From: Mycobacterium ostraviense
GTDB taxonomy: Bacteria; Actinomycetota; Actinomycetes; Mycobacteriales; Mycobacteriaceae
Length of the DNA: 53,660 nt
Reading direction: 5' to 3'
Assembly (NCBI RefSeq): GCF_002705925.1
Contig: NZ_NKRE01000001.1
Coordinates: forward strand, 3,505,946 to 3,559,605
Shown: in pieces, positions 1 through 8,170 of the stretch
Position numbering within the stretch: position 1 is the stretch's first letter
Layout of the letters: every line of letters begins with the position of its first letter
Program-made: the position numbers and the translations under genes
Notes under the pieces: model-generated
The model's input: the letters and a program-made list of their open reading frames with translations, nothing else
Told to the model about the DNA's origin: nothing
Databases searched by the model: none

Positions 1-495
1 GGTGGGTTGTTGTTCGGCGACGGCGGCAGGGGCGGGAACGGGGGCGCTGGGTCGGCGTCAGGGAATATCAACGGCGGCAACGGCGGAAGCGGCGGCGCCA
101 CGGGACTGCTGGGCAGCGGCGGCGCCGGCGGCACAGGCGGTGCCAGCCAGGTTAGCGGGGCCGCGATCGCCGGAAATGCCGGCAACGGCGGCAACGGCGG
201 CGGCGCCGGGATGCTGTACGGCAACGCCGGGGCCGGCGGGCAAGGCGGGGACGGTGTCGTCGGCTTGGGCAACGCCGGCGGCAACGGTGGCAACGGTGGG
301 AACGGCGGCGTCGGCGGGTGGTTCGGCGACGGCGGTTCCGGTGGTGGCGGCGGCGTAGGTGGCGGCGGCGGTGTTATCGGCTTCGGCGGCCATGGCGGCA
401 GCGGTGGCAACGGCGGCGCTGGTGCCGACGGGGCTCCCGGTGATGCCGGCGGCACCGGAGGGCTGTTGTACGGCAAGCCTGGGACGGCGCCGTGA
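1..495 (+). CDS. PE_PGRS family protein, C-terminal fragment
   Basis: The reading frame is open from the first base and ends at a TGA at 493-495. It encodes about 164 residues of almost pure Gly-Gly-Ala/Gly-Gly-Asn repeats broken by short blocks such as GLLFGDGG, GMLYGN and GGWFGDGG, which is the PGRS pattern of mycobacterial PE_PGRS proteins. The end GLLYGKPGTAP is typical of the short tail of these proteins. The PE domain and start lie outside the window. PE_PGRS proteins are usually cell-surface or exported through ESX-5; nothing here shows a specific role. The complementary strand is also open because of the GC-rich repeats, but it gives no known protein. Confidence 0.9.
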   Translation, partial: GGLLFGDGGRGGNGGAGSASGNINGGNGGSGGATGLLGSGGAGGTGGASQVSGAAIAGNAGNGGNGGGAGMLYGNAGAGGQGGDGVVGLGNAGGNGGNGGNGGVGGWFGDGGSGGGGGVGGGGGVIGFGGHGGSGGNGGAGADGAPGDAGGTGGLLYGKPGTAP

Positions 496-684
496 TGAGT
501 CCTGGGCCGCGGCTGGTGGGACGCCCGTCGTTCCGGGGCGGTTGACGTGCGAGTCTGCATCCAGTGCGTCCAGCCTGCGCCCAGTGCGCTGCGGACTGCG
601 ATTCGTCGCCCTGAGCGCAGAATGAAAACCCCGCAGCGCCGGACCCTCCCAGCGGACCGGCGGCGTCGCGGCGCGTCTACCGCG

Positions 685-1227
685 CTACGAAAAGTTCGTC
701 TGGGCGCAGGTGCTGGGCGAGGTGAGGTTGACTCCGGAGTACACCACCTGGATGTGGGTGCACACGATGACGCCGGCGTTGGTGCTCGGTTGGCCGGTCG
801 ACCAGCTGGTCGAGTCGATGACGCCGGTCGTCTGATACTTGTCCGGCGGGCCGTCACCGAAATACACGGTGGTGATCACGTCGGAGCCGCCGGCCTTCAT
901 GACTCGCTCGAACTGGCCGGTGGCGTGGGCGTCCAAGTAGGTCAGCCGGTTCGTCGGCCGGATCTCGGTGGTTTGGCGGGCCCACAGATCGGGCGGGAAA
1001 CCGGTGACGCCGTCGGGTGTGCGCAGATTCGCCCCCGCCACGAAGTCGCAGCTGCCGTTCGGGTGGCAATTCACAAAGGTATGTGTCTCGAGCTGGGTGG
1101 TGTCGTCGACCGGGAACAGGGTGGTGGCCGTGTTGCTGGCCGCCGGCGAGTGCGGGGCGGGCGCGAAGGCCAGCAACACCCCGGCGATCACCGCGACTAT
1201 TGGAGCACCCGGTAGCAGCCGCTTCAT
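685..1227 (-). CDS. Conserved exported protein, Rv3572-like
   Basis: This 180-residue protein begins MKRLLPGAPIVAVIAGVLLA, a clear signal sequence with cleavage likely near residue 30. The mature part has four cysteines (in NCHPNGSC, VCTH and STCAQ), which could form two disulphides in the periplasm. No enzyme motif is recognised. It starts 38 bp downstream of kshB on the same strand and could be co-transcribed with it. In M. tuberculosis the gene beside kshB (Rv3572) is a conserved exported protein of about the same size, and I take this as its orthologue. The function is unknown; the neighbourhood suggests a loose link with steroid metabolism only. Confidence 0.75.
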   Translation of the reverse strand: MKRLLPGAPIVAVIAGVLLAFAPAPHSPAASNTATTLFPVDDTTQLETHTFVNCHPNGSCDFVAGANLRTPDGVTGFPPDLWARQTTEIRPTNRLTYLDAHATGQFERVMKAGGSDVITTVYFGDGPPDKYQTTGVIDSTSWSTGQPSTNAGVIVCTHIQVVYSGVNLTSPSTCAQTNFS

Positions 1228-1265
1228 CTCGCATCCTTCCGCCCGGATGAAACCTGGCCCCGCGA

Positions 1266-2351
1266 CTATTCGTCGTAGGTCACTTCTACCGAATCAGATT
1301 CCGGATGAGATTGACAGGCCAAAATCAGGCCCTCGTCGAGGTCCTGCTGCTCCAGCACGTCGTTGACTTCCATGCTGACTTTGCCGCCGCGCAGTGTGCA
1401 GGCGCAGGCGCCGCAGTGGCCTTCCCGGCAGGAGAACGGCGCGTCGAGACCGGCGGCCAGCAGCACATCGAGCAGTTTGGCGTTGCGCGGCCAGGACACC
1501 GTGTGGGTTTCGCCGTCGAGTTCCACCACTGCGGTGGCCGGTGGCTCAGTGTCGTCGCCGCCGAAATCCTCTAGTTTCACCGCCGCGAACGGATCGGACT
1601 CCAGCGACTTGAACACTTCGATATGCACCTGTGGGGCAGGAACTTTGAGTGTTGCCAGGGCTTCGCACGCGGCGTCCATGAAGGGGCCCGGTCCACAGAT
1701 GAAGATCTGCCGTTCGGTGTAGGGGGCGGCCAGGTTCGCCAGCGCGGTGGCGCTCGGCAGCCCTTGCAGCGACTCCAGCCAGTGCAGGACGGTGAGGCGG
1801 TCGGGATACTTGGCGGCCAGCTCGCGCAGCGCTTCGCCGAAGATCACCGAGCGGTCGTCACGGTTGGCGTAGACCAGCGTCACCTGTCCGCTGCCTTGCG
1901 CCAGCGCCGACTTGCAGATCGACATGATCGGAGTGATCCCGCTGCCCGCGGCCAGCAGCAGGAAGTCGTCATCGAGCGTCTTGGGCACGAAGTTGCCCGA
2001 CGGCGCCAACACGTGGATCCGCATCCCGGGGTGCGCGTGGTCGCACAGCCAGTTCGACGCGTATCCCTCCGCGGTGCGTTTGACCGTGACGGTCAGCGCG
2101 TCGTCGGTGAACGGTGAGCTGCACAACGAGTAGCAGCGGGCCACCGAGCCGGTGCGGTCGCTGGGAACACGCAGGGTCAGAAACTGACCCGGTGCGTAGC
2201 GCAGCCGCGCCGCCGGGATCTGCGGATCGTCCGGTCCGTCGGGCACCGCGAACACCAGCGAGCGCGCCTCGTCGGTTTCGGCGACGACGTCGGCGATCTG
2301 CAGCTCCAGGACGTGGCTGCCCAGTGGTTCGTCAGGGATTGCCTCGGTCAA
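1266..2351 (-). CDS. kshB: 3-ketosteroid 9alpha-hydroxylase reductase KshB
   Basis: This protein (361 aa) is the reductase of the two-component Rieske oxygenase KshAB. It passes electrons from NAD(P)H to KshA, which hydroxylates C9 of androstadienedione and so opens ring B. The domain order is FAD-binding ferredoxin reductase (RCYSLCSSP flavin motif near residue 80), NAD-binding domain (GSGITPIMS), then a C-terminal plant-type 2Fe-2S domain (CREGHCGACAC followed by a fourth Cys near the end). Length matches M. tuberculosis KshB (about 358 aa). It is divergent from hsaA, and the 177-bp gap holds two KstR-type operators, so it is probably de-repressed by cholesterol metabolites. The oxygenase kshA is not in the window. 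Confidence 0.95.
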   Translation of the reverse strand: MTEAIPDEPLGSHVLELQIADVVAETDEARSLVFAVPDGPDDPQIPAARLRYAPGQFLTLRVPSDRTGSVARCYSLCSSPFTDDALTVTVKRTAEGYASNWLCDHAHPGMRIHVLAPSGNFVPKTLDDDFLLLAAGSGITPIMSICKSALAQGSGQVTLVYANRDDRSVIFGEALRELAAKYPDRLTVLHWLESLQGLPSATALANLAAPYTERQIFICGPGPFMDAACEALATLKVPAPQVHIEVFKSLESDPFAAVKLEDFGGDDTEPPATAVVELDGETHTVSWPRNAKLLDVLLAAGLDAPFSCREGHCGACACTLRGGKVSMEVNDVLEQQDLDEGLILACQSHPESDSVEVTYDE

Positions 2352-2375
2352 TACCCTGCCTCTCTGTGTCTCAAC

Positions 2376-2389
2376 TAGAACATGTTATA
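2376..2389. promoter_or_regulatory. KstR operator (kshB side)
   Basis: TAGAACATGTTATA matches the KstR consensus TNNAACNNGTTNNA at every fixed position. It lies 25 bp upstream of the kshB start. KstR is the TetR repressor of early cholesterol catabolism in mycobacteria. The match is seen directly; binding is inferred. Confidence 0.85.
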
Positions 2390-2443
2390 GAAAACTGGAT
2401 TCGCACCGCTACCAGCCGCAGGAATACCCTGCTCGACACAAAT

Positions 2444-2457
2444 CGGAACGTGTTCTA
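2444..2457. promoter_or_regulatory. Second KstR-type operator (hsaA side)
   Basis: CGGAACGTGTTCTA agrees with TNNAACNNGTTNNA except for C in place of the first T, and its core GAACGTGTTC is a perfect palindrome. It lies 72 bp upstream of the hsaA start. Two boxes between divergent genes suggest one per promoter. An AGGAGG ribosome site follows at 2514-2519. Confidence 0.75.
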
Positions 2458-2528
2458 GTCTTTTTCTAGTCGTTTTCTGAGTCCACTCCGGTCGTCGAAC
2501 AGGCCGCACTCCCAGGAGGCAAACGTAA

Positions 2529-3713
2529 GTGACGTCCATTCAACAGCGTGATGCGCAGGCGGTGTTGGCTGCCGTCGATGATCTGCTTCCGCAGATCCGG
2601 GAGCGCGCACAGGCGACGGAAGACCTGCGCCGCCTGCCCGACGAGACCGTCAAGGCACTCGAAGAAGTCGGTTTCTTCACCCTCTTGCAGCCGCAGCAGT
2701 GGGGCGGGCTGCAGTGCGATCCCACGCTGTTCTTCGAGGCGACCCGCCGGCTGGCCAGCGCCTGCGGTTCCACCGGCTGGGTGAGCTCGATCATCGGCGT
2801 GCACAACTGGCATCTGGCGCAGTTCGACCAACGGGCCCAGGAAGAGGTCTGGGGCGAAGACCCCAATGTGCGGATCTCGTCGTCGTACGCCCCGATGGGC
2901 GCCGGTGTCGTGGTCGACGGCGGCTATCTGGTCAACGGATCGTGGAACTGGTCGTCGGGCTGCGACCACGCCACCTGGACGTTCGTCGGCGGCCCGGTCA
3001 TCAAGGATGGCCGACCGGTCGATTTCGGCAGTTTCTTGATCCCCCGCACCGAATACGAGATCAACGACGTGTGGTACGTGGTCGGCCTAAAGGGCACCGG
3101 TAGCAACACGCTGGTGGTCAAGGACGTCTTCGTGCCGCGACACCGATTTTTGTCCTATAAGGCGATGAACGACCACACCGCCGGCGGACTGCAGACCAAC
3201 ACCGCTGCCGTCTACAAAATGCCTTGGGGCACAATGCATCCCACCACAATCTCGGCGCCCATCGTGGGCATGGCCTACGGTGCCTACGCCGCGCACGTGG
3301 AGCACCAGGGCAAGCGGGTACGAGCGGCATTCGCCGGGGAGAAGGCCAAGGACGACCCGTTCGCCAAGGTCCGCATCGCCGAGGCGGCCAGCGACATCGA
3401 CGCGGCGTGGCGTCAGCTGAGCGGCAACGTCGGCGACGAGTACGCGCTGCTGTCCGCCGGCAAGGAGATCCCGTTCGAGCTGCGGGCCCGGGCCCGGCGC
3501 GACCAGGTGCGCGCCACCGGCCGGTCGATCGCCTCGATCGACCGGCTTTTCGAGGCTTCCGGGGCCACTGCGCTGTCCAACGAGGCTCCGATTCAACGCT
3601 TTTGGCGTGACGCGCACGCCGGCCGGGTGCACGCGGCCAACGACCCGGAGCGGGCGTACGTGATCTTCGGGAACCACGAGTTCGGGTTGCCTCCCGGCGA
3701 CACCATGGTCTGA
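2529..3713 (+). CDS. hsaA: 3-HSA hydroxylase, oxygenase component HsaA
   Basis: HsaA (394 aa) is the FMN-dependent monooxygenase that hydroxylates the phenolic secosteroid 3-HSA to the catechol 3,4-DHSA, using reduced flavin from HsaB. The fold is acyl-CoA-dehydrogenase-like, as in other group D flavin monooxygenases: an N-terminal helical part, a central beta domain (FVGGPVIKDG, LKGTGSNTLVVKDVFVP) and a C-terminal helical bundle. The start is GTG at 2529 with AGGAGG nine bases upstream, and the length equals that of M. tuberculosis HsaA. It is the first gene of the hsaA-hsaD-hsaC-hsaB operon; its stop overlaps the hsaD start by one base. Regulation by KstR is expected from the boxes upstream. 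Confidence 0.96.
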   Translation: MTSIQQRDAQAVLAAVDDLLPQIRERAQATEDLRRLPDETVKALEEVGFFTLLQPQQWGGLQCDPTLFFEATRRLASACGSTGWVSSIIGVHNWHLAQFDQRAQEEVWGEDPNVRISSSYAPMGAGVVVDGGYLVNGSWNWSSGCDHATWTFVGGPVIKDGRPVDFGSFLIPRTEYEINDVWYVVGLKGTGSNTLVVKDVFVPRHRFLSYKAMNDHTAGGLQTNTAAVYKMPWGTMHPTTISAPIVGMAYGAYAAHVEHQGKRVRAAFAGEKAKDDPFAKVRIAEAASDIDAAWRQLSGNVGDEYALLSAGKEIPFELRARARRDQVRATGRSIASIDRLFEASGATALSNEAPIQRFWRDAHAGRVHAANDPERAYVIFGNHEFGLPPGDTMV

Positions 3714-4591
3714 TGACGGCGACCGAGGAAATCACCTTCGAGTCCACCTCGCGCTTCGCCGAGGTCCAGGTAGAAGGCGGACCGCTGAAGCTGCACTACC
3801 ACGAGGCCGGTGTCGGCAACGGCCAGACGATGGTGTTGCTGCACGGCGGCGGACCCGGGGCGTCCAGCTGGACGAACTTCGCCCGCAATATCGCGGTGCT
3901 GGCCGAGCATTTCCACGTGCTGGCCGTCGATCAACCCGGATACGGCCACTCCGACAAGCGGGCCGAGCACGGACAGTTCAACCGCTACGCCGCGACCGCG
4001 CTCAAGGGACTCTTCGACCAGCTGGGGCTGGGTCGCGTTCCGCTGGTGGGTAATTCGTTGGGTGGCGGCACCGCGGTGCGGTTCGCGCTCGACCACCCCG
4101 ACCGGGCCGGACGCCTGGTGCTGATGGGCCCGGGCGGGCTGAGCATCAACCTGTTCGCGCCCGACCCGACCGAGGGAGTGAAGCGGCTGGGGAAGTTCTC
4201 GGTCGAACCCACCCGGGAAAACCTCGAGGCGTTCCTGCGGGTCATGGTCTACGACCAGAAGCTGATCACGCCCGAGCTGGTGGACCAGCGTTTCGAACTG
4301 GCCAGCACGCCGGAGTCGTTAGCGGCAACACGAGCGATGGGAAAGTCGTTCTCCGGGGCCGATTTCGAGCTGGGCATGATGTGGCGCGAGGTGTACCGGC
4401 TGCGCCAGCCGGTGCTGCTGATCTGGGGCCGTGAAGACCGGGTCAACCCACTCGACGGAGCGCTGGTCGCCCTCAAGACCATCCCGCGCGCCCAGTTGCA
4501 CGTGTTCGGGCAGTGTGGACACTGGGCTCAGGTGGAGAAGTTCGACGAGTTCAACAAGCTGACGATCGATTTCTTAGGAGGTGCCAGATGA
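3713..4591 (+). CDS. hsaD: 4,5-9,10-diseco-DHSA hydrolase HsaD
   Basis: This alpha/beta-hydrolase (292 aa) performs meta-cleavage-product hydrolysis, splitting the ring-cleaved steroid DSHA into HIP and 2-hydroxyhexa-2,4-dienoate. The visible family signs are LLHGGGPGASSW (oxyanion region), the nucleophile elbow GNSLGGGTA with Ser115, Asp242 in WGREDRVNP and His270 in CGHWAQ, which form the catalytic triad. The ATG overlaps the hsaA stop by one base (TGATG), and the stop overlaps the hsaC start (ATGA), so translation is coupled. Length matches the known enzyme (about 291 aa). Confidence 0.96.
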   Translation: MTATEEITFESTSRFAEVQVEGGPLKLHYHEAGVGNGQTMVLLHGGGPGASSWTNFARNIAVLAEHFHVLAVDQPGYGHSDKRAEHGQFNRYAATALKGLFDQLGLGRVPLVGNSLGGGTAVRFALDHPDRAGRLVLMGPGGLSINLFAPDPTEGVKRLGKFSVEPTRENLEAFLRVMVYDQKLITPELVDQRFELASTPESLAATRAMGKSFSGADFELGMMWREVYRLRQPVLLIWGREDRVNPLDGALVALKTIPRAQLHVFGQCGHWAQVEKFDEFNKLTIDFLGGAR

Positions 4592-5493
4592 GCATCATCC
4601 GGTCGCTGGGCTATCTGCGCATCGAGGCCACCGACATGGCCGCTTGGCGCGAGTACGGTCTCAAAGTGCTCGGCATGCTCGAAGGCAAGGGCAGCGTCGA
4701 GGGGGCGCTGTATCTGCGGATGGACGACTTTCCCGCCCGGCTGGTGATCGTGCCGGGTGAGCGGGACCGGCTGGCGGAGGCCGGTTGGGAATGCGCCAAT
4801 GCCGCAGGGCTGCAGGAGATCCGCGATCGGCTCGACGTGGAGGGCACGCCGTACAAGGAAGCGACCGCCGCCCAACTGGCGGATCGGCGCGTGGACGAGA
4901 TGATCCTGTTCTCCGACCCGTCGGGCAACCCGCTGGCCGTCTTCCACGGCGCCGCGCTGGAACACCGCCGGGTCGTCAGCCCGTACGGGCACAAGTTCGT
5001 CACCGGCGAGCAGGGTTTGGGCCACGTGGTGCTGACCACTCGTGACGACGCCGAGGCGCTGCACTTCTACCGCGACGTGCTCGGCTTCAAGCTGCGTGAC
5101 TCGATGCGGCTTCCGCCGCAGGTGGTCGGCCGGCCGGCCGACGGGCCGCCGGCCTGGCTGCGTTTCTTCGGCTGCAATCCGCGCCACCATTCGTTGGCCT
5201 TCCTTCCGTTGCCGACACCGTCTGGCATCGTGCACCTGATGGTCGAGGTGGAGAACTCCGACGACGTGGGCCTGTGCCTGGATCGGGCGCTGCGCCGAAA
5301 GGTACCCATGTCGGCGACGCTGGGCCGACACGTTAACGACCTGATGCTGTCCTTCTATATGAAGACCCCCGGCGGTTTCGACGTCGAGTTCGGTTGCGAG
5401 GGAAGGCAAGTCGACGACGACGAGTGGATCGCCCGGGAGAGCACCGCGGTTAGTTTGTGGGGGCACGACTTCACGGTCGGCGTCCAGCGCTAG
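4588..5493 (+). CDS. hsaC: 3,4-DHSA extradiol dioxygenase HsaC
   Basis: HsaC (301 aa) is the iron(II) extradiol dioxygenase that opens ring A of 3,4-DHSA at the meta position. It has the two-domain glyoxalase/BphC architecture. The likely metal ligands are His146 in GLGHVVL, a His in NPRHHSLAF near residue 200 and Glu266 in FDVEFG. The chosen ATG at 4588 has AGGAGG at 4576-4581 and overlaps the hsaD stop as ATGA; an upstream in-frame start at 4513 would lie inside hsaD and is rejected. Length fits M. tuberculosis HsaC (300 aa). Confidence 0.96.
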   Translation: MSIIRSLGYLRIEATDMAAWREYGLKVLGMLEGKGSVEGALYLRMDDFPARLVIVPGERDRLAEAGWECANAAGLQEIRDRLDVEGTPYKEATAAQLADRRVDEMILFSDPSGNPLAVFHGAALEHRRVVSPYGHKFVTGEQGLGHVVLTTRDDAEALHFYRDVLGFKLRDSMRLPPQVVGRPADGPPAWLRFFGCNPRHHSLAFLPLPTPSGIVHLMVEVENSDDVGLCLDRALRRKVPMSATLGRHVNDLMLSFYMKTPGGFDVEFGCEGRQVDDDEWIARESTAVSLWGHDFTVGVQR

Positions 5494-5495
5494 CC

Positions 5496-6059
5496 ATGTC
5501 CGCGCCGATTGATCGACGCACGTTCCGAAACGTGCTGGGTCAGTTCTGCACCGGGATCACCATCATCACCACCGTGCACGACGACGTGCCCGTCGGCTTT
5601 GCCTGCCAGTCGTTCGCCGCGTTGTCTTTGGAGCCGCCGCTGGTGCTGTTCTGTCCGACCAAGGTGTCACGGTCCTGGAAGGCGATCGAGGAAACCGGCC
5701 GGTTCTGCGTCAACGTGCTGACCGAGAAGCAGAAGCACGTGTCGGCGCGATTCGGCTCGAAGGAACCCGACAAATTCGCCGGGATCGATTGGCATCTCTC
5801 CGAACTCGGTTCGCCGATCATCGACGGGTCGCTGGCTTACATCGACTGCACGGTTGCGGCCGTGCACGACGGCGGGGATCACTACGTCGTGTTCGGCACC
5901 GTCAGTTCGCTGTCGGAGGTCCCGAAGATCAAACCGCGGCCACTGCTGTTCTACCGCGGCGACTACACCGGCATCGAGCCGGACAAGACCACGCCGGCGC
6001 AGTGGCGAGACGACCTCGAAGCGTTCCTCACCACTACCACCCAGGACACCTGGCTTTAG
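5496..6059 (+). CDS. hsaB: Flavin reductase HsaB
   Basis: HsaB (187 aa) is the NADH:FMN oxidoreductase that supplies reduced flavin to HsaA. It belongs to the flavin reductase-like split-barrel family, seen in FRNVLGQFCTGITIIT near the N-terminus and VGFACQSFAALSLEPPLVLF, where FMN binds. The ATG at 5496 is two bases after the hsaC stop and gives exactly the M. tuberculosis length; a longer frame starting at 5457 overlaps hsaC and is not preferred. It ends the hsa operon; unlike in M. tuberculosis, nat does not follow directly. Confidence 0.95.
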   Translation: MSAPIDRRTFRNVLGQFCTGITIITTVHDDVPVGFACQSFAALSLEPPLVLFCPTKVSRSWKAIEETGRFCVNVLTEKQKHVSARFGSKEPDKFAGIDWHLSELGSPIIDGSLAYIDCTVAAVHDGGDHYVVFGTVSSLSEVPKIKPRPLLFYRGDYTGIEPDKTTPAQWRDDLEAFLTTTTQDTWL

Positions 6060-6589
6060 GTCCTTTAGTACAGCACGGCATTGATGCCGGCGTTGGCTCA
6101 CGTTGGTGCGCACATAGTTGTGGGCCGTGGGGAGGGTGTTGCGAGGTCGTCGGGTAGCGGGTGTCGGCCGTGATTGTTCGAGATGGCCGTTGCTGCGTGT
6201 ATCGCGAGCGAGTTTCTTGATGCCCCAAGGTGTTTGGGTTTCGATACCGTACCGGTGGTGACCGGCCCGGGGTAGCCAACGCTAGTTGGGTGTTGGCGTA
6301 CCCGGTTGGTTTGGCCGAAACGCGAGAATTGCTCCGTCGGAGGTCTTGGCGGTCGGCCCCACGAGCCACTGCTGGACCCGACAAGGCCCGTCCGGCAGTT
6401 CTTTTGCGGAGCCGGGTGGTGCCGCTGCTGCTAGGTCCGCCGCGGATGCCACATGCGCCTGGGTGGTTCCTTCGGGTGACCTGGACACCACTGCGATTCG
6501 GGCACCGCCGCGCGAACCTGATCCACGTGCGCTCCGCAACCGGCCCACGTCACTTTCCCGCAGGTGCGGCACCGGACGGCGTGGCACAT
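6060..6589. other. Intergenic region without a recognisable gene
   Basis: About 530 bp lie between hsaB and the leftward DsbA-like gene. In M. tuberculosis nat follows hsaB almost directly, so this stretch plus the next gene is extra sequence. Open frames exist on both strands (for example a leftward one of 101 codons ending at 6282), but none shows a known domain or a convincing ribosome site. I see no tRNA, clear inverted repeat or array. Confidence 0.6.
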
Positions 6590-7198
6590 TCAGCGTGCCT
6601 CCTCGAGAACGGGCGGCCCCTGGTAAGGCCGTTGCAGCACGGCGAATTCGGGCGTGGTCGCGGCGGTGAGGACGGCCTCGAGCAGGCGGACGCCGTCGTC
6701 GCTGCCGGGTATCCCGGTCAGCACCGGTCCAAAAAAACCGCGACCGCCGACCGCGATGATCGGGCTGCCGGCCGAGCCGCCCAGCGTGTCCTGGCTGGCC
6801 TGGTGCGCGCTCCGGACGGCCTCGTCGAGTGCGCTGTCGTCGAGCGATTCGGAGAGTGATTCGTCAAGTCCGCATTCGGCCAGGGATCGGCGGACCTCAT
6901 CGGCGGACATCTCTTTTCGACGCAGATGGATACGAGCACCGATCGAGTCGTAAAACCGTGCGAATGCGTCCGGCCCATGCTGGCTGGCGACCGCGGCGAA
7001 CAGCCGGCCGAGCCGTCGTGATCGATCCATCATCTGCTGTTGCTTCGGGTTGAGGTCGTTGCCCTCGTTGAGTACGGCCAGGCTCATCTGCCGCAGCGTG
7101 ACCGGTGTGTCCGTCTTGTGCGCGGCATCGAGCAGCCATCGCGAAGCGGCCCAGGCGAATGGGCATACCGGATCGATGTAGAGCTCGACGTCAGCCAC
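6590..7198 (-). CDS. DsbA-fold oxidoreductase, Rv2466c (mycothiol-dependent reductase) family
   Basis: This 202-residue protein has a thioredoxin-like DsbA/FrnE fold. It resembles Rv2466c, the mycothiol-dependent nitroreductase of M. tuberculosis, in IDPVCPFAW at the active site, RWLLDAA, MSLAVLNE, and the later GSPIIAV and GFFGPVLTGIP blocks. The known enzyme has a CPWC pair; here Cys12 is kept but the resolving position is Ala15 (CPFA). A one-cysteine mechanism using mycothiol is therefore likely if the protein is active. It is divergent from nat across 109 bp, which also holds a CsoR-type inverted repeat. The family call is firm; the substrate is unknown. Confidence 0.8.
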   Translation of the reverse strand: MADVELYIDPVCPFAWAASRWLLDAAHKTDTPVTLRQMSLAVLNEGNDLNPKQQQMMDRSRRLGRLFAAVASQHGPDAFARFYDSIGARIHLRRKEMSADEVRRSLAECGLDESLSESLDDSALDEAVRSAHQASQDTLGGSAGSPIIAVGGRGFFGPVLTGIPGSDDGVRLLEAVLTAATTPEFAVLQRPYQGPPVLEEAR

Positions 7199-7252
7199 TG
7201 GCTCCTCCTTCTGCAGCCTTTCGCCGTTGTCGGGGCGAAACTACAGGACATG

Positions 7253-7268
7253 ATACCCCCTCCGGTAT
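7253..7268. promoter_or_regulatory. CsoR-family-like operator upstream of the DsbA-like gene
   Basis: ATACC-CCCTCC-GGTAT is an inverted repeat with C-rich centre, close to the operator style of CsoR-type repressors (ATACCC...GGGTAT). It lies 55-70 bases upstream of the leftward DsbA-like gene and 40-55 bases upstream of nat. The symmetry is seen; the regulator is inferred and could sense copper or reactive sulphur. Confidence 0.45.
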
Positions 7269-7307
7269 ATGCCGTCGAAGCCGTGTGCCAGCCAGCAAAA
7301 TGGGTCT

Positions 7308-8144
7308 ATGACGCTGGATCTCAACGGGTACTTCGAACGCATCGGCTATCGCGGTCCCACCGAACCCACCTTGGCGGTGTTGCGCGAGGTGGTGAGCGCC
7401 CACACCCGGGCGATTCCGTTCGAGAACCTCGATCCGCTGATGGGAGTCCCGGTTGATGACTTGAGTCCAGAACCGCTGATCGACAAGCTTGTTCACCGGC
7501 GCCGCGGCGGTTACTGCTATGAGCACAACGGTCTAATGGGCTACGTGCTGGCCGAACTCGGGTTCCGGCTGCGGCGGCTGGCCGGCCGAGTGGTGTGGAT
7601 GGCCCCGCCGGATGCGCCAACGCCGGCCCAGACGCACACCGTGCTGGCGGTGACCTTTCCCGGTTCGGACGGTTCGTATCTGGTGGACGTCGGTTTCGGG
7701 GGCCAGACGCCGACGTCTCCGTTGCGTCTCGAGACCGGCGGCACTCAGCAAACCGCGCACGAACCGTATCGCCTGGTTGACCGCGGCGACGGGCTGGTGC
7801 TACAGGCGTTGGTTCGCGACGAGTGGCAGTCGCTCTATGAATTCAGCACGGTCAGCCGGCCGCCGATCGACTTGAAGGTGGGCAGTTGGTTTGTCTCGAC
7901 GCACCCGTCGTCGCACTTCGTCACCGGCTTGATGGCTGCCACCGTGACCGACGACGCGCGGTGGAACTTGACGGGGCGGATCCTGGCGGTCCATCGCGGC
8001 GGCCGGACCGAGAAGACCGTGCTGAAGGACGCGGCCGCGGTTGTCGACACATTAAGCGGGCAGTTCGGCATCAACGTGGCCGATCTCGGCCAACGCAGCG
8101 CGCTCGAAACCCGCATCGACCAAGTCTGTTTCGACGACAACTGA
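7308..8144 (+). CDS. nat: Arylamine N-acetyltransferase
   Basis: Nat (278 aa) transfers acyl groups from acyl-CoA to arylamines, including isoniazid. In mycobacteria it is linked to cholesterol catabolism, where propionyl-CoA can be used. The catalytic triad is intact: Cys70 in RRRGGYCYEHN, His110 in QTHTVLAV and Asp127 in YLVDVGFGGQ. The start at 7308 gives the usual N-terminus (MTLDLNGYFERIGYRG) and length; an upstream in-frame start at 7269 lies in the promoter region. In M. tuberculosis nat is the last gene of the hsa operon; here it is separated from hsaB by about 1.2 kb and probably has its own promoter. Confidence 0.95.
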   Translation: MTLDLNGYFERIGYRGPTEPTLAVLREVVSAHTRAIPFENLDPLMGVPVDDLSPEPLIDKLVHRRRGGYCYEHNGLMGYVLAELGFRLRRLAGRVVWMAPPDAPTPAQTHTVLAVTFPGSDGSYLVDVGFGGQTPTSPLRLETGGTQQTAHEPYRLVDRGDGLVLQALVRDEWQSLYEFSTVSRPPIDLKVGSWFVSTHPSSHFVTGLMAATVTDDARWNLTGRILAVHRGGRTEKTVLKDAAAVVDTLSGQFGINVADLGQRSALETRIDQVCFDDN

Positions 8145-8170
8145 AGCGTGAGCCCGTCGCGGGTGAACTA

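Noticed and set aside
547..1215. 222-codon open frame on the plus strand
   Set aside because: It is the antisense of the exported Rv3572-like protein, which has a clear signal sequence and known relatives; the plus-strand product shows no domain.
6230..6859. 209-codon plus-strand frame between hsaB and nat
   Set aside because: Half of it is antisense to the DsbA-like gene; the rest has no recognisable domain or ribosome site.
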